Part shown: piece by piece, positions 44,731 through 53,212 of the stretch
Numbering within the stretch: position 1 is the stretch's first letter
Layout of the letters: the number at the start of each line of letters is the position of its first letter
Assembly: GCF_002813325.1 (NCBI RefSeq)
Contig: NZ_PHUG01000001.1
Coordinates: forward strand, 310,001-374,000
Direction of reading: 5' to 3'
Source of the DNA: Janthinobacterium sp. 64
Lineage (GTDB): Bacteria; Pseudomonadota; Gammaproteobacteria; Burkholderiales; Burkholderiaceae_D
Length of the DNA: 64,000 nt
The notes under the pieces: generated by a model
What the model was told of the DNA's origin: nothing
The model's database searches: none
The model's input: the letters and a program-made list of their open reading frames with translations, nothing else
Program-made: the position numbers and the translations under genes

Positions 44731-46368
44731 ATGAATTTGTTAAGAAACGTCAGTATTGGTGTGCGGCTCGGCCTGGGTTTTGCCGTCATTTTGCTGTTTT
44801 CCCTGGTCATTACCGGCATCAGCGTCTGGCGTTTGCACGACGTGGCCACCGCCACGCGCACCATGATGGAGCAGCCGCTGGCGAAGGAACGCTATATTTC
44901 CGACTGGTACAGCAAGATCGACAGCGGCATCCGCCGCACCACGGCCATCGTGCGCAGCGCCGACACCTCGCTGGGACCGTATTTTGCGGAAGAAGCGAAA
45001 CAGTCGTCCGTCGTTTCGAGTGAATTGCAAAAGAAGATTGAAGCCCTGATTTCCGGCCCGCAAGAAACGGAACTGTTCCGCCAGGTCAGCGAAATGCGCA
45101 AGGTGTATCTGGATTCCCGTGAGCAAGTCTCGAAGCTGAAGGCGGCCGGCCAGACGGAAGAAGCGGAAAAGGCCTTCCAGGCCGTGTTCGTGCCCGGCTC
45201 GACGAAGTACCAGAAAGTCATCATGAATATGCTGGAACACCAGCGCGCCAGCATCGACGCCACCGCGCGCGAGATCGATGCCGTCGCCAAGACCAGCCGC
45301 AACCTGCTGCTGGTGCTGGCCGCGCTGGCACTGGGCTTTGGCGTCGTGTGCGCCTGGGTCTTGACGATGGGCATCGTGCGCCCCTTGCGCACGGCCGTGG
45401 AGATTGCCCGCAAGGTGGCCGATGGCGACTTGACGGCGCAGATCGATGTCAGCGCCAAGGATGAAACGGGGCAATTGCTGCAAGCGCTGAAGGATATGAA
45501 CACCAGCCTGCTCAATATCGTTGGCGAAGTGCGCAGCGGCACGGACAGCATCGCAACGTCCTCGACGCAGATTGCCGCCGGCAACCAGGACCTGTCTTCC
45601 CGCACGGAAGAGCAAGCCGGTTCGCTGGAAGAAACGGCATCGTCGATGGAAGAACTGACGTCGACCGTGAAACAGAATGCGGACAATGCGCGCCAGGCGA
45701 ACCAATTGGCGGCGTCGGCCGCGCAAGTGGCCGTCAAGGGCGGGCAAGTCGTGGCGCAAGTGGTGGGCACGATGGAATCGATCAATGCCTCGTCGAACAA
45801 GATCGTCGACATCATCAGTGTCATCGATGGCATCGCCTTCCAGACCAACATTTTGGCCCTGAATGCGGCCGTGGAAGCGGCGCGCGCAGGCGAGCAGGGC
45901 CGCGGCTTTGCCGTCGTGGCGTCCGAGGTGCGCAACCTGGCCCAGCGTTCTGCTTCGGCTGCGAAAGAGATCAAGACCCTGATCGGCGCGTCCGTGGAGC
46001 AAGTCAACGCGGGCAGCATGCTGGTGGCGCAAGCCGGCTCGACCATGAATGATATCGTCGACAGCGTGCAGCGCGTGAGCGACATCATCACGGAAATCAC
46101 GGCGGCCAGCAGCGAGCAAAGCGTGGGCATCGACGAGATCAACCGCGCCATCGGTCAGATGGATGCCGTGACGCAACAAAATGCGGCGCTGGTGGAAGAG
46201 TCGGCGGCCGCCGCCGAATCGATGCAGCACCAGGCGCACAATCTGGCGCAAGTCGTCAGCGTGTTTAAATTGAATAGCCAGCAGGCCAGTGTCAGCGGCT
46301 TGAAGGGTGTAAAACGTCCGGCAGGCAAGGAAGCCAAGGCTAGCTTGCGGATCGGCCGCGCCGCTTAA
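44731..46368 (+). CDS. Methyl-accepting chemotaxis protein, second of a tandem pair
   Basis: A 545-residue receptor with the same layout as its neighbour: membrane helix, four-helix-bundle sensor (about 35-190), second helix, HAMP and signalling rod. The first 30 residues and the HAMP-to-tip part are almost the same as in the first receptor (only a handful of changes over about 270 residues). The sensor region differs at roughly half its positions (for example [19 protein letters not shown] against [19 protein letters not shown]). This is the pattern of a recent duplication, or of gene conversion, with freedom to change ligand. The end lacks a CheR/CheB tether. Confidence 0.95.
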   Translation: MNLLRNVSIGVRLGLGFAVILLFSLVITGISVWRLHDVATATRTMMEQPLAKERYISDWYSKIDSGIRRTTAIVRSADTSLGPYFAEEAKQSSVVSSELQKKIEALISGPQETELFRQVSEMRKVYLDSREQVSKLKAAGQTEEAEKAFQAVFVPGSTKYQKVIMNMLEHQRASIDATAREIDAVAKTSRNLLLVLAALALGFGVVCAWVLTMGIVRPLRTAVEIARKVADGDLTAQIDVSAKDETGQLLQALKDMNTSLLNIVGEVRSGTDSIATSSTQIAAGNQDLSSRTEEQAGSLEETASSMEELTSTVKQNADNARQANQLAASAAQVAVKGGQVVAQVVGTMESINASSNKIVDIISVIDGIAFQTNILALNAAVEAARAGEQGRGFAVVASEVRNLAQRSASAAKEIKTLIGASVEQVNAGSMLVAQAGSTMNDIVDSVQRVSDIITEITAASSEQSVGIDEINRAIGQMDAVTQQNAALVEESAAAAESMQHQAHNLAQVVSVFKLNSQQASVSGLKGVKRPAGKEAKASLRIGRAA

Positions 46369-46389
46369 GTTGCTTGCCCCGTAACGGCT

Positions 46390-46416
46390 GGGGTCGTACC
46401 CTGAGGGTACGGCCCC
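46390..46416. terminator. Hairpin between the second receptor and the convergent RNase H-like gene
   Basis: GGGGTCGTACCC and GGGTACGGCCCC pair over 12 positions (one G-U) with a TGA loop. It lies between two convergent genes and probably ends the receptor transcript; a short TATTTAA follows. Confidence 0.7.
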
Positions 46417-46421
46417 GGTAT

Positions 46422-46934
46422 TTAAGCCTCTGGGGTGAAGCCGGCGATCGCCAGCTGCGACAGCCGGTCCGCCTCGCCATTCCTGTGGCGCGGTAGCCAG
46501 CGCAAGCTCACATCGTTGAATTGTTCTAGCAGGGCCACTACGTTGGCCCTGTGCATTTCCAGCCCCTTGGCGCCGACCGGCGTCGTTCCCAGCACATCAT
46601 TGATCACTACCTGGCTGTCGCCGAACAGCAGCAGTTGCTCGGGCGGCGGGCGCACGGCCTGCGCCGCCTGCAGCACGGCGATCAGGGCCGCATATTCGGC
46701 GTCGCTGCTGCTGCCATAACCGGCCGCCTGGCTCACTTCGATGCGCTCGCCGTTCGGCCCCAGCAGCAGGGCGCCTATGCCCAGCTTGCCCGGGTTCGGA
46801 TGGGCGGAACCGTCGAACCAGCCGCGCCAGGCTTGCGGGCCGCCATGGTCCTGGCGGCTGAGCGCCAGCTGCGCGCGGCGCGCCTGCATCTTCGCTTCCT
46901 TGCGCAGTTTTCGCGCCTCTGCTTCCGGCGTCAT
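46422..46934 (-). CDS. RNase HI-like (ribonuclease H-fold) protein
   Basis: A 170-residue protein. After a basic helical N terminus (about 1-35), the RNase H fold carries the full acidic set: Asp41 in WFDGSAHPNPG, Glu80 in SDAEYAALI, Asp106 in FGDSQVVI, and Asp156 in RNGEADRLSQLA. It should cleave RNA in RNA-DNA hybrids. It is shorter than, and distinct from, the main RnhA; such reverse-transcriptase-like RNase H proteins are common second copies. It is coupled to the membrane-protein gene by an ATGA overlap at 46931-46934. Confidence 0.92.
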   Translation of the reverse strand: MTPEAEARKLRKEAKMQARRAQLALSRQDHGGPQAWRGWFDGSAHPNPGKLGIGALLLGPNGERIEVSQAAGYGSSSDAEYAALIAVLQAAQAVRPPPEQLLLFGDSQVVINDVLGTTPVGAKGLEMHRANVVALLEQFNDVSLRWLPRHRNGEADRLSQLAIAGFTPEA

Positions 46935-47272
46935 GGCTTGAGGAACCAGGTATCGATCAGGCTGCCGATCCAGCAGGCCACCAGTACGCTTACGGCCACG
47001 GTCATGGCGGGGCCGTCATTGGCGGACAGCGCATCGACTTTTTCCACGATCAGCTGCACGTCGAGGGGCAGGGCGCCACTGTCGATCTGTGCCATAACCT
47101 GGTCCAATCGTGCCATGATCTGGCGCAATACGAGCACCAGCGCGACCAGCGCGGGCACGAGGAAGAGGCAGCCGCGCGCCTTGCGTTTCAATAGGAAATG
47201 CCCGCTGCCGGGAAAGACGAGGGCCGACAGCAGCAGGGGGAGATTGCGCTTGGAAAGGGGGGAACCGCTCAT
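46931..47272 (-). CDS. Small membrane protein of unknown function
   Basis: A 113-residue protein I cannot assign to a named family. It has a first hydrophobic helix (LLLSALVFPGSGHFLL), a basic loop (KRKARG), a second (CLFLVPALVALVLVL), an amphipathic middle (about 50-80) and a third (MTVAVSVLVACWIGSLIDTWF). The FPGSGHFLL-KRKARGCLF opening resembles the TM2-like or DUF6677-like small membrane proteins. AAAGG lies upstream of the ATG. Translation couples directly into the RNase H-like gene. Confidence 0.8.
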   Translation of the reverse strand: MSGSPLSKRNLPLLLSALVFPGSGHFLLKRKARGCLFLVPALVALVLVLRQIMARLDQVMAQIDSGALPLDVQLIVEKVDALSANDGPAMTVAVSVLVACWIGSLIDTWFLKP

Positions 47273-47308
47273 GCGTGCCTTTGTGAGGAGAAAGAGCGTT
47301 CCATCATA

Positions 47309-49993
47309 CTATTGCCAGCCGAATTTGCGCAGATACACGCGTTTCATGAACGTCGTCAGCACCGTGTAGCAGACGAGGATGCCCAGCAGCCAGGGGAAGT
47401 AGCCCAACGGCAGGGCTTGCAGCTTGAAGTAAGTCGCCAGCGGTCCCATCGGCAGGAACACGCCCGCGGCCATGATGAGGGTCGTGGCCACCAGCAGGGG
47501 TACGGAGGCGATGCTGTCGATGAAGGGCAGCTTGGGCGTGCGGATCAGGTGCACGATCAGGGTTTGCGTCAGCAGCCCGACGACGAACCAGCCGGACTGG
47601 AACAGGGTCTGCTGTTCCGGCGTATTCGCGCCAAACACATGCCACATCAAAATAAAGGTGCTGATGTCGAAGATCGAGCTGATGGGCCCGAAGAACATCA
47701 TGAAGCGGCCGATGTCGCGCGGGTTCCAGCTCAAAGGCTGCTGGATCAGTTCGGCGTCGACATTGTCGAAGGGAATGGCGATCTGCGACACGTCATACAA
47801 CAGGTTTTGCACCAGCAGGTGCAGCGGCAGCATGGGCAAAAACGGCAAGAAGGCGCTGGCCACCAGTACGGAAAACACATTGCCGAAGTTCGAACTGGCC
47901 GTCATGCGGATGTATTTGAGCATGTTGCTGAAGGTGCGCCGGCCTTCCAGCACGCCTTCTTCCAGCACCATCAGGCTTTTTTCCAGCAGGATGATGTCGG
48001 CCGCTTCCTTGGCGATATCGACGGCCGAATCGACGGAAATGCCGATGTCGGCCGCGCGCAGGGCGGGCGCGTCGTTGATGCCGTCGCCCATGAAGCCGAC
48101 GATGTGGCCATTGCCGCGCAGGGCGCGCACGAGGCGCTCCTTGTGCAGCGGGCTGAGCTTGGCAAACACCGTGTTGTCTTCAGCCGCGCGGGCCAGCGTG
48201 GCATCGTCCATGTCGTCGAGTTGCGGGCCTTGCAGCACGCCATGCACGGCCAGGCCCACTTCGCGGCAAATCTTCGCCGTCACCAGGTGGTTGTCGCCCG
48301 TCAATACTTTCACGGTGACGCCATGTTCGGCCAGCGCGCGCAGGGCGGGCGCCGTCGATTCCTTCGGCGGATCAAGAAACGCCACATAGCCTATCAGGGT
48401 CAGCGCCGTTTCATCGGCCACGCCGTACACGGTTTTATGCGGCGGCACTTCCTTGACGGCCACGGCCACTACGCGCAAGCCTTCCGCATTCAGGCCCTGC
48501 GTGGTGTCCAGCACCTTGTCCAGCAGGGCAGGATCGAGCGGAATGTTCACGCCGCCCAGGCGCAAATGGCTGCAGGCGGCGAGAATTTCCTCGACGGCGC
48601 CCTTGCAGATCAGCTCATGGTGATCATTCTTTTCAGAAACGACGACGGACATGCGGCGGCGCACGAAATCGAACGGGATTTCATCGACCTTGAGGTAATC
48701 GCGCGCCAGCTGCATTTCCGTTTGCAATTCCACATGGTCGAGCACGGCGCGGTCGAGCAGGTTTTTCAAGCCCGTCTGGTAGTGGCTGTTCAAGTAAGCG
48801 AACTGCAGCACTTCATCGGAGGGCTGGCCAAACACGTCCGTATGGCGCTCGAGCACGATCTTGTCCTGCGTCAAGGTGCCCGTTTTATCTGTGCACAGCA
48901 CATCCATGGCGCCGAAGTTCTGGATCGCATCGAGGCGTTTCACGACGACTTTCTTTTTCGACAGTTTCACGGCACCCTTGGCCAGGGTGCTGGTGACGAT
49001 CATGGGCAGCATTTCCGGCGTCAGGCCCACGGCGACCGACAGGGCGAACAAAAACGCTTCCATCCAGTCGCCCTTGGTCCAGCCGTTGATCAGGAACACG
49101 AGCGGCGCCATCACGAGGGCGAAGCGGATCAAGAGCCAGCTGACGCTGTTCACGCCCGCTTCGAACGCCGTCGGCGTGCGCTCGGTGGCCGTCACTCTCG
49201 TGGCGATGGTGCCGAAATAGGTGCGGTTGCCGGTTGCCAGGACCAGCGCCGTGGCCGCGCCCGAAATCACATTCGTGCCCATGAACAGCAAATTGGCCAG
49301 TTCCATCGGGTCTTTGCCATGGGCGTCGGCCAGCTCGGCCATCTTTTCCACCGGCAAGGACTCGCCCGTCATGGCGGCCTGGCTGACGAACAGGTCTTTC
49401 GCGGAAAGCAAACGGCAGTCGGCGGGAATCATGTCGCCGGCCGACAGCACGATGATGTCTCCCTGCACCAGCTGGCGGATGGGCAGCTCGATCTGCTGGC
49501 CATTGCGCAGCACGGTGGCCGTATTGCTGACCATGGCTTTCAGGCGCTCGGCAGCGCGGTTCGAGCGGCCTTCCTGCACGAAGCGCAGCAAGGTCGACAA
49601 AATCACCATGGTGCCGATGACGATGGTGGCCTTCGGGTCTTCCGTCAGGTAGGAAACGATGGCCAGCACGGTGAGCAGCAGGTTGAACGGATTCTTGTAG
49701 CACAGCCACAGGTGCTGGTACCAGGCCAGCGGTTTTTCATGCTCGACTTCATTCGGGCCCGTTTGCGCGCCGATGACTTGCGCCTCGGCATCGCGCAAGC
49801 CTTCGGCCCGCGTGCGCAGGCGGTTCAGCGCGCTGTCCAGGTCTTCATGGGCGGCGGCCAGCAGCTGGCGCGCCAGGTGGTCGGGCACGGGGCGGGCCGT
49901 GCTGTTTTCCAGCGGCATGGCGCGCCGGCGGAAATGGCCGGCCGTATGGCGCTTGCGCAGGAACGATTCGAATAAGCGGGTGAAGAGATTCAT
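47309..49993 (-). CDS. mgtA: Magnesium-transporting P-type ATPase
   Basis: An 894-residue P3B-type ATPase started at the ATG at 49991-49993 (AAGGAAGAG upstream). It imports Mg2+ across the inner membrane. Features are the basic N terminus (LFTRLFESFLRKRH), the actuator motif MTGESLPVEKM, the phosphorylation site CTDKTGTLTQD, KVLTGDN and MGDGINDAPALRAADIG in the hinge, and ten membrane helices. Length matches MgtA. No MgtC or PhoPQ genes are adjacent. A long leader with small hairpins precedes the gene (49994-50456) and may hold a Mg2+-responsive control. Confidence 0.95.
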   Translation of the reverse strand: MNLFTRLFESFLRKRHTAGHFRRRAMPLENSTARPVPDHLARQLLAAAHEDLDSALNRLRTRAEGLRDAEAQVIGAQTGPNEVEHEKPLAWYQHLWLCYKNPFNLLLTVLAIVSYLTEDPKATIVIGTMVILSTLLRFVQEGRSNRAAERLKAMVSNTATVLRNGQQIELPIRQLVQGDIIVLSAGDMIPADCRLLSAKDLFVSQAAMTGESLPVEKMAELADAHGKDPMELANLLFMGTNVISGAATALVLATGNRTYFGTIATRVTATERTPTAFEAGVNSVSWLLIRFALVMAPLVFLINGWTKGDWMEAFLFALSVAVGLTPEMLPMIVTSTLAKGAVKLSKKKVVVKRLDAIQNFGAMDVLCTDKTGTLTQDKIVLERHTDVFGQPSDEVLQFAYLNSHYQTGLKNLLDRAVLDHVELQTEMQLARDYLKVDEIPFDFVRRRMSVVVSEKNDHHELICKGAVEEILAACSHLRLGGVNIPLDPALLDKVLDTTQGLNAEGLRVVAVAVKEVPPHKTVYGVADETALTLIGYVAFLDPPKESTAPALRALAEHGVTVKVLTGDNHLVTAKICREVGLAVHGVLQGPQLDDMDDATLARAAEDNTVFAKLSPLHKERLVRALRGNGHIVGFMGDGINDAPALRAADIGISVDSAVDIAKEAADIILLEKSLMVLEEGVLEGRRTFSNMLKYIRMTASSNFGNVFSVLVASAFLPFLPMLPLHLLVQNLLYDVSQIAIPFDNVDAELIQQPLSWNPRDIGRFMMFFGPISSIFDISTFILMWHVFGANTPEQQTLFQSGWFVVGLLTQTLIVHLIRTPKLPFIDSIASVPLLVATTLIMAAGVFLPMGPLATYFKLQALPLGYFPWLLGILVCYTVLTTFMKRVYLRKFGWQ

Positions 49994-50456
49994 GGCTCTT
50001 CCTTTCACGACGAGGTGTTGACGGGCGGCGCAGCCGCAGGCAAGACTTGCGTGCCGCCAAGACACAATAGTGCTGGCGGGCAATCCGAGTCAGTAGCCGG
50101 TCGCGATCGGAAAGAGGGGGAGAGGCGCACGGCCAGACTTGCCGCGAGACACCGCACCTTGCTCAGCAAGGCACGGAGGAAAGAGAGTTCCGCGTTGCTT
50201 GCTGTTTAGCTGCCGAGGCAATCACCGATACAAGATCGGCTACTGTCACTAGAACAAGTACCCACGTGGGACTCCGTAAATGAATAATGGGGGCATCTTA
50301 TGGATGGGCTGCGAGGGTGTCAACTGAAGAAATCTTAGGTTTCCAAAGTGTAATGTGACAATCTGTGATTTTTGCCGTTTGGCAATCCGTTATGCTCGGG
50401 TACGCTGATTGGCTGGAAGTAGCCACGGTAAACTCTATGCAAATACAGAAAAATAC
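49994..50456. other. 463-bp intergenic region: mgtA leader and divergent promoters
   Basis: No gene visible. On the minus strand toward mgtA are small stems: CCGAT-ATCGG arms (50225-50239), CCTTGC-GCAAGG (50157-50171) and the palindrome CCCACGTGGG (50261-50270). The remaining leader is C/T-rich. I do not recognise the M-box or MgtL patterns. The right part must hold the promoter of the zinc-ribbon protein gene; a small TTGCC-GGCAA inverted repeat lies there. Confidence 0.45.
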
Positions 50457-50810
50457 ATGTCTATGGAATTCATCGTCGGGGCAGTCATAGCGGGACTTGT
50501 CGTCATGCTCTTTGCCGGCAAGCACTTTTCAAAAAAACTGCCGAAAGAAACACATTTCGAATGTGCCCGTTGCGGCACGGTTGCACGCCATACCGATCGA
50601 ACGATTGAAGCCTGGCGCAACAACAAAACCACATTCTTTTGCCAGTCCTGCCATCTTAAATGGGTACGTGCCAGGGCGCCACGCGAGCGTGAGCCTGGCA
50701 CTTCTCCTGCAGGGTCCAGATCTGGAGCGGGATCGGGTTGCCTTGGCATTGTTGTGCTGTTAGCCGTCGTTCCGCTGGCTGGCTTTTTATTGGTGCACGC
50801 TTATGCCTGA
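50457..50810 (+). CDS. Membrane protein with a cytoplasmic zinc ribbon
   Basis: A 117-residue protein started at the ATG at 50457 (a second ATG two codons later is possible). An N-terminal helix (FIVGAVIAGLVVMLFAG) is followed by a four-cysteine ribbon, FECARCG and FFCQSCHLKW, separated by about 28 residues; then a Gly/Ser/Arg-rich linker and a second hydrophobic helix (GCLGIVVLLAVVPLAGFLL). I do not recognise the family. It stands alone between the mgtA leader and the TetR-family gene. Confidence 0.7.
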   Translation: MSMEFIVGAVIAGLVVMLFAGKHFSKKLPKETHFECARCGTVARHTDRTIEAWRNNKTTFFCQSCHLKWVRARAPREREPGTSPAGSRSGAGSGCLGIVVLLAVVPLAGFLLVHAYA

Positions 50811-50868
50811 GCCAGTTTTCGCGCAGTGAGCCTCGCCGAAAACCATGTGGCCTTCACCTTATGCCGCA

Positions 50869-51477
50869 TCAGGCGGTTTGCACCGCCATCGCCAGCGAAT
50901 CGGACAATATCTGCCATAACGCAGCGTGGCGCTGCTGCAGCGCGGCGCCACCCGCATAAATGAGTTCCACGTGCAGGCTGTCGACGATGCCCAGGTAGGC
51001 TTGCGCGTACAGTTCGATGCGCTGCGGCGGCAGGGATGGCGCCAGGCGGCCCAGGCTGGCCATGTAGTGCTGCTGCAACTGCGCCAGCAAGGCTTCATAG
51101 CCCGTGCCGACTTCGATGCGCAGGGGCGCGGGCGGTAAATATGCCGTGCGCAGCAAAAAGCGCAAATGGGCCGACTCCGCGTAGCGCTGCGCCATGCGGT
51201 CGCAGTACAAGGCACCGGCCAGTTGCCCGCCGGGCGCCGCCAACGCCGCTTCATCGGCGAAGCAGCTGTCCATGAAGGCTTGCTCTTCAGCCAGCGCATC
51301 GGCAAAGACGTCGAGGAAGAGGGCATCCTTGCCGGCGAAGTGCGAATACAGCGAGGCCTTGCGCATGCCCGCCTGCCCGGCGATGTCGCTGAGGGACGAG
51401 GCGTCGTAACCATGTTCGGAAAAGTGCACGACGGCAACGGCGCAGATGTTATCGGCCGAGGCCGAGCGTTTCTTCAT
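50869..51477 (-). CDS. TetR-family transcriptional regulator
   Basis: A 202-residue repressor. The N-terminal helix-turn-helix is FSEHGYDASSLSDIAGQAG and MRKASLYSHFAGKDALF (residues about 10-55), and the rest is the ligand-binding helical domain. It is the second gene of an operon, 25 bases after the Bcr/CflA exporter stop, and a fitting palindromic operator lies over the exporter promoter at 52775-52801. The natural reading is autoregulated repression of the exporter, relieved by a drug-like ligand. Confidence 0.92.
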   Translation of the reverse strand: MKKRSASADNICAVAVVHFSEHGYDASSLSDIAGQAGMRKASLYSHFAGKDALFLDVFADALAEEQAFMDSCFADEAALAAPGGQLAGALYCDRMAQRYAESAHLRFLLRTAYLPPAPLRIEVGTGYEALLAQLQQHYMASLGRLAPSLPPQRIELYAQAYLGIVDSLHVELIYAGGAALQQRHAALWQILSDSLAMAVQTA

Positions 51478-51502
51478 ATGAGGCTAATGGTTGGGTGAAG
51501 CG

Positions 51503-52720
51503 TCAGTGCGCGCCCAGGTTGGTGGCGGTTGCCGGATGGACGCGCGCAGTGGCCAGGGTCAGCCATGATACCAGCAGGCCGGCCACGGTCAAGAACAGCA
51601 GCCACGGCAGCGGCCCCTGTTCGGACAGGCTGGCCGCCAGCGGCGTGGCCAGGGACGACAAGGTCATCTGGATGGCGCCCAGCAATGCCGCCGTGGAACC
51701 GAGCGCGCGCTGCTGCGAACCCATGGCCATGGCCATCAGCGCCGCTTCCGCGATGCCCAGGCCAAACAGGGCCACGAACATGCCGGGCACGACGGCGGTG
51801 ATGCCGAAGCCCGCCCAGGCGCCCAGCAAGGCCAGCGCGGCGCCGCCCAGCATGGCCACGCTGCCCGCCACGCAGAGGCGCGCCACGCCATGCCTTTCCA
51901 CCATCCGGCCGCTGGCCATCGCACCGAGCAGCACGGCCACGCCCGTGGCACCGAACACCAGGCCGAAATTGCTGGCGGACAGGCCGAAATCGCGCTGGTA
52001 CACGAGCGAGGCGCCGCCGATATACGCAAACAGGAAGAAGAAAGCGGCGGACAGGGCCAGCGCGGGCAGCAGGAAGGCGCGGTCCAGCGCGATGCGCGCA
52101 TAGGTGCGGTGCAGGCCCTTCGGTGAAACGCGGTTCTTCAGTGGTAAGGTTTCCGGCAAGAACAGCGCGCTATTGAGCAGCGTCAAGGCGCCCAGCGCGG
52201 CCAGGGCCAGCATCACGGCGCGCCAGCCATAGTGCGCATCGAGCAAGCCACCCACGGCCGGGGCCAGCACGGGCGCCAGGCCCACGATGGTCATCAGCAG
52301 GGCAAACAGCTGCGCCGCTTTGACGCCATCGGCCACGTCGCGCACCATGCTCATCACCACCACTAAGGTCAGCGCCGCGCCCAGGCCCTGCAGCAAACGT
52401 GCCAGCAGCAGGGTCGACAATTGATCCGCCTGCGCCGCCCACACAGCAGCAAGAATGTAGACGGCGATGCCGGCCAGGAGCGGACGGCGCCGGCCCAGCA
52501 TGTCGGTCAGCGGACCGCACAGCAGTTGCCCTGCACCCAGGGCCAGCAGGAAAACGGTCAGGCTCAGCTGCACATTCGCATACGAGGTGTGCAGTTCGCG
52601 CGCCATGGCGGGCATCGACGCCAGGTACATGTCGATGCCGGCCGGACCGAGCACGGCCACCAGGGCCAGGGAAGCCGCCAGCCCGAGACTGGCGGCGGGG
52701 AAAGTGGTTTGCTGCTGCAT
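51503..52720 (-). CDS. Bcr/CflA-family multidrug MFS exporter
   Basis: A 405-residue 12-helix transporter. The N terminus holds GPAGIDMYLASMPAMARELH, with the acidic residue in helix 1 typical of drug:proton antiporters. The loop motif is GPLTDMLGRRRPLL; PAVGGLLDAHYGWRAVM and ETLPLKNR are family signatures. AAGGA precedes the ATG. The promoter region carries a perfect 12-bp palindrome overlapping the likely -35 region, and the TetR gene follows in the same operon. Confidence 0.92.
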   Translation of the reverse strand: MQQQTTFPAASLGLAASLALVAVLGPAGIDMYLASMPAMARELHTSYANVQLSLTVFLLALGAGQLLCGPLTDMLGRRRPLLAGIAVYILAAVWAAQADQLSTLLLARLLQGLGAALTLVVVMSMVRDVADGVKAAQLFALLMTIVGLAPVLAPAVGGLLDAHYGWRAVMLALAALGALTLLNSALFLPETLPLKNRVSPKGLHRTYARIALDRAFLLPALALSAAFFFLFAYIGGASLVYQRDFGLSASNFGLVFGATGVAVLLGAMASGRMVERHGVARLCVAGSVAMLGGAALALLGAWAGFGITAVVPGMFVALFGLGIAEAALMAMAMGSQQRALGSTAALLGAIQMTLSSLATPLAASLSEQGPLPWLLFLTVAGLLVSWLTLATARVHPATATNLGAH

Positions 52721-52774
52721 TGCGATTCCTTCGTGTCATCAAAAAAACGGGGCATGGACGCCGCCGTGTTTTTT

Positions 52775-52801
52775 ATTGTACACTCACTGCCTACCGGTAG
52801 G
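52775..52801 (-). promoter_or_regulatory. Exporter promoter with TetR-type operator
   Basis: On the minus strand, TACAAT (52775-52780 on the plus strand reads ATTGTA) is a good -10. Some 10 bases further out lies CCTACCGGTAGG (52790-52801), a perfect palindrome extending to 16 bases with one mismatched pair, which covers the expected -35 position. TACCGGTA-type palindromes are common for TetR-family repressors. It lies only 15 bases before the first plus-strand small reading frame as well, so it could affect both directions. Confidence 0.7.
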
Positions 52802-52816
52802 TAGCTTGTGCAGTCA

Positions 52817-52870
52817 ATGAAAAGGATGAGACCGATGAAAAAAGAATCAATTGCGGGAGAGTTGGCATGA
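52817..52870 (+). CDS. Possible 17-residue leader peptide
   Basis: A short frame MKRMRPMKKESIAGELA ends in TGA overlapping the ATG of the next small frame (ATGA at 52867-52870). It lacks a clear ribosome site. I list it because of the coupling and its place right beside the operator, but it could be chance. Confidence 0.3.
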   Translation: MKRMRPMKKESIAGELA

Positions 52871-53034
52871 CGGAAGTGGGAATTGCGCTCAGCGGCGTGG
52901 CCGTCGCGTTGCTGTTTGCCGCCTGGAGCTCGCACCGCACCCGCTGCGAGCGGCGCGATGTCATGTTGCTGACGATACTGGGCACGACCCTGGGACTGCC
53001 GGGCGCCGTCCTGCTGGCGTTGCCGCTTGCGTAG
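52867..53034 (+). CDS. Small membrane protein, 55 residues
   Basis: The frame starts at the ATG at 52867, with GGGAGAG seven bases upstream, and encodes 55 residues. Two hydrophobic stretches (VGIALSGVAVALLFAAW and VMLLTILGTTLGLPGAVLL) flank a basic loop (SSHRTRCERRD), a plausible two-helix hairpin with the loop inside. I recognise no family. The stop codon TAG lies inside the left arm of the nested inverted repeat at 53031, so the native C terminus may have been lost or replaced when that element arrived. Confidence 0.55.
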   Translation: MTEVGIALSGVAVALLFAAWSSHRTRCERRDVMLLTILGTTLGLPGAVLLALPLA

Positions 53035-53122
53035 GTCGGATTAGCGTAGCGTAATCCGACAACATTGTTGGCGAGGCCGGTGGTGGTGTCGGATTACGCG
53101 CTTGGGCGCTAATCCGACCTAC
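53031..53122. repeat. Nested inverted repeat (two stems) downstream of the small membrane protein gene
   Basis: Perfect outer arms GTAGGTCGGATTAGCG (53031-53046) and CGCTAATCCGACCTAC (53107-53122) enclose perfect inner arms GCGTAATCCGACA (53049-53061) and TGTCGGATTACGC (53087-53099). The two left arms are themselves related: TCGGATTAGCG is close to the complement of the inner arm, so the unit is built of four copies of one core. It looks like a compact mobile repeat (REP/MITE-like). It lies between the small-ORF region and the gcvP terminator. Confidence 0.85.
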
Positions 53123-53144
53123 GCAGTGATGTTCATGCGAACAT

Positions 53145-53173
53145 GAAAAAAGGCAGGCCGTGTGGCCTGCCTT
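53145..53173 (-). terminator. Intrinsic terminator of the gcvTHP operon
   Basis: GGCAGGCC-GTGT-GGCCTGCC (53152-53171), extended by AA/TT pairs, gives on the minus strand a stem followed by six T. It lies 40 bases after the gcvP stop. Confidence 0.88.
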
Positions 53174-53212
53174 CTTGTCGTCGACACGCCCGCCGAAGCG
53201 GGCGCGTGGCGC

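Noticed and set aside
47198..49975. 925-codon open frame on the plus strand
   Set aside because: It is antisense to mgtA, whose phosphorylation and hinge motifs are intact. Gln/His/Arg-rich content marks it as a shadow.
50261..50270. CCCACGTGGG palindrome as a terminator
   Set aside because: The arms are only five bases, it has no loop and no T run; it may be a binding site at most.
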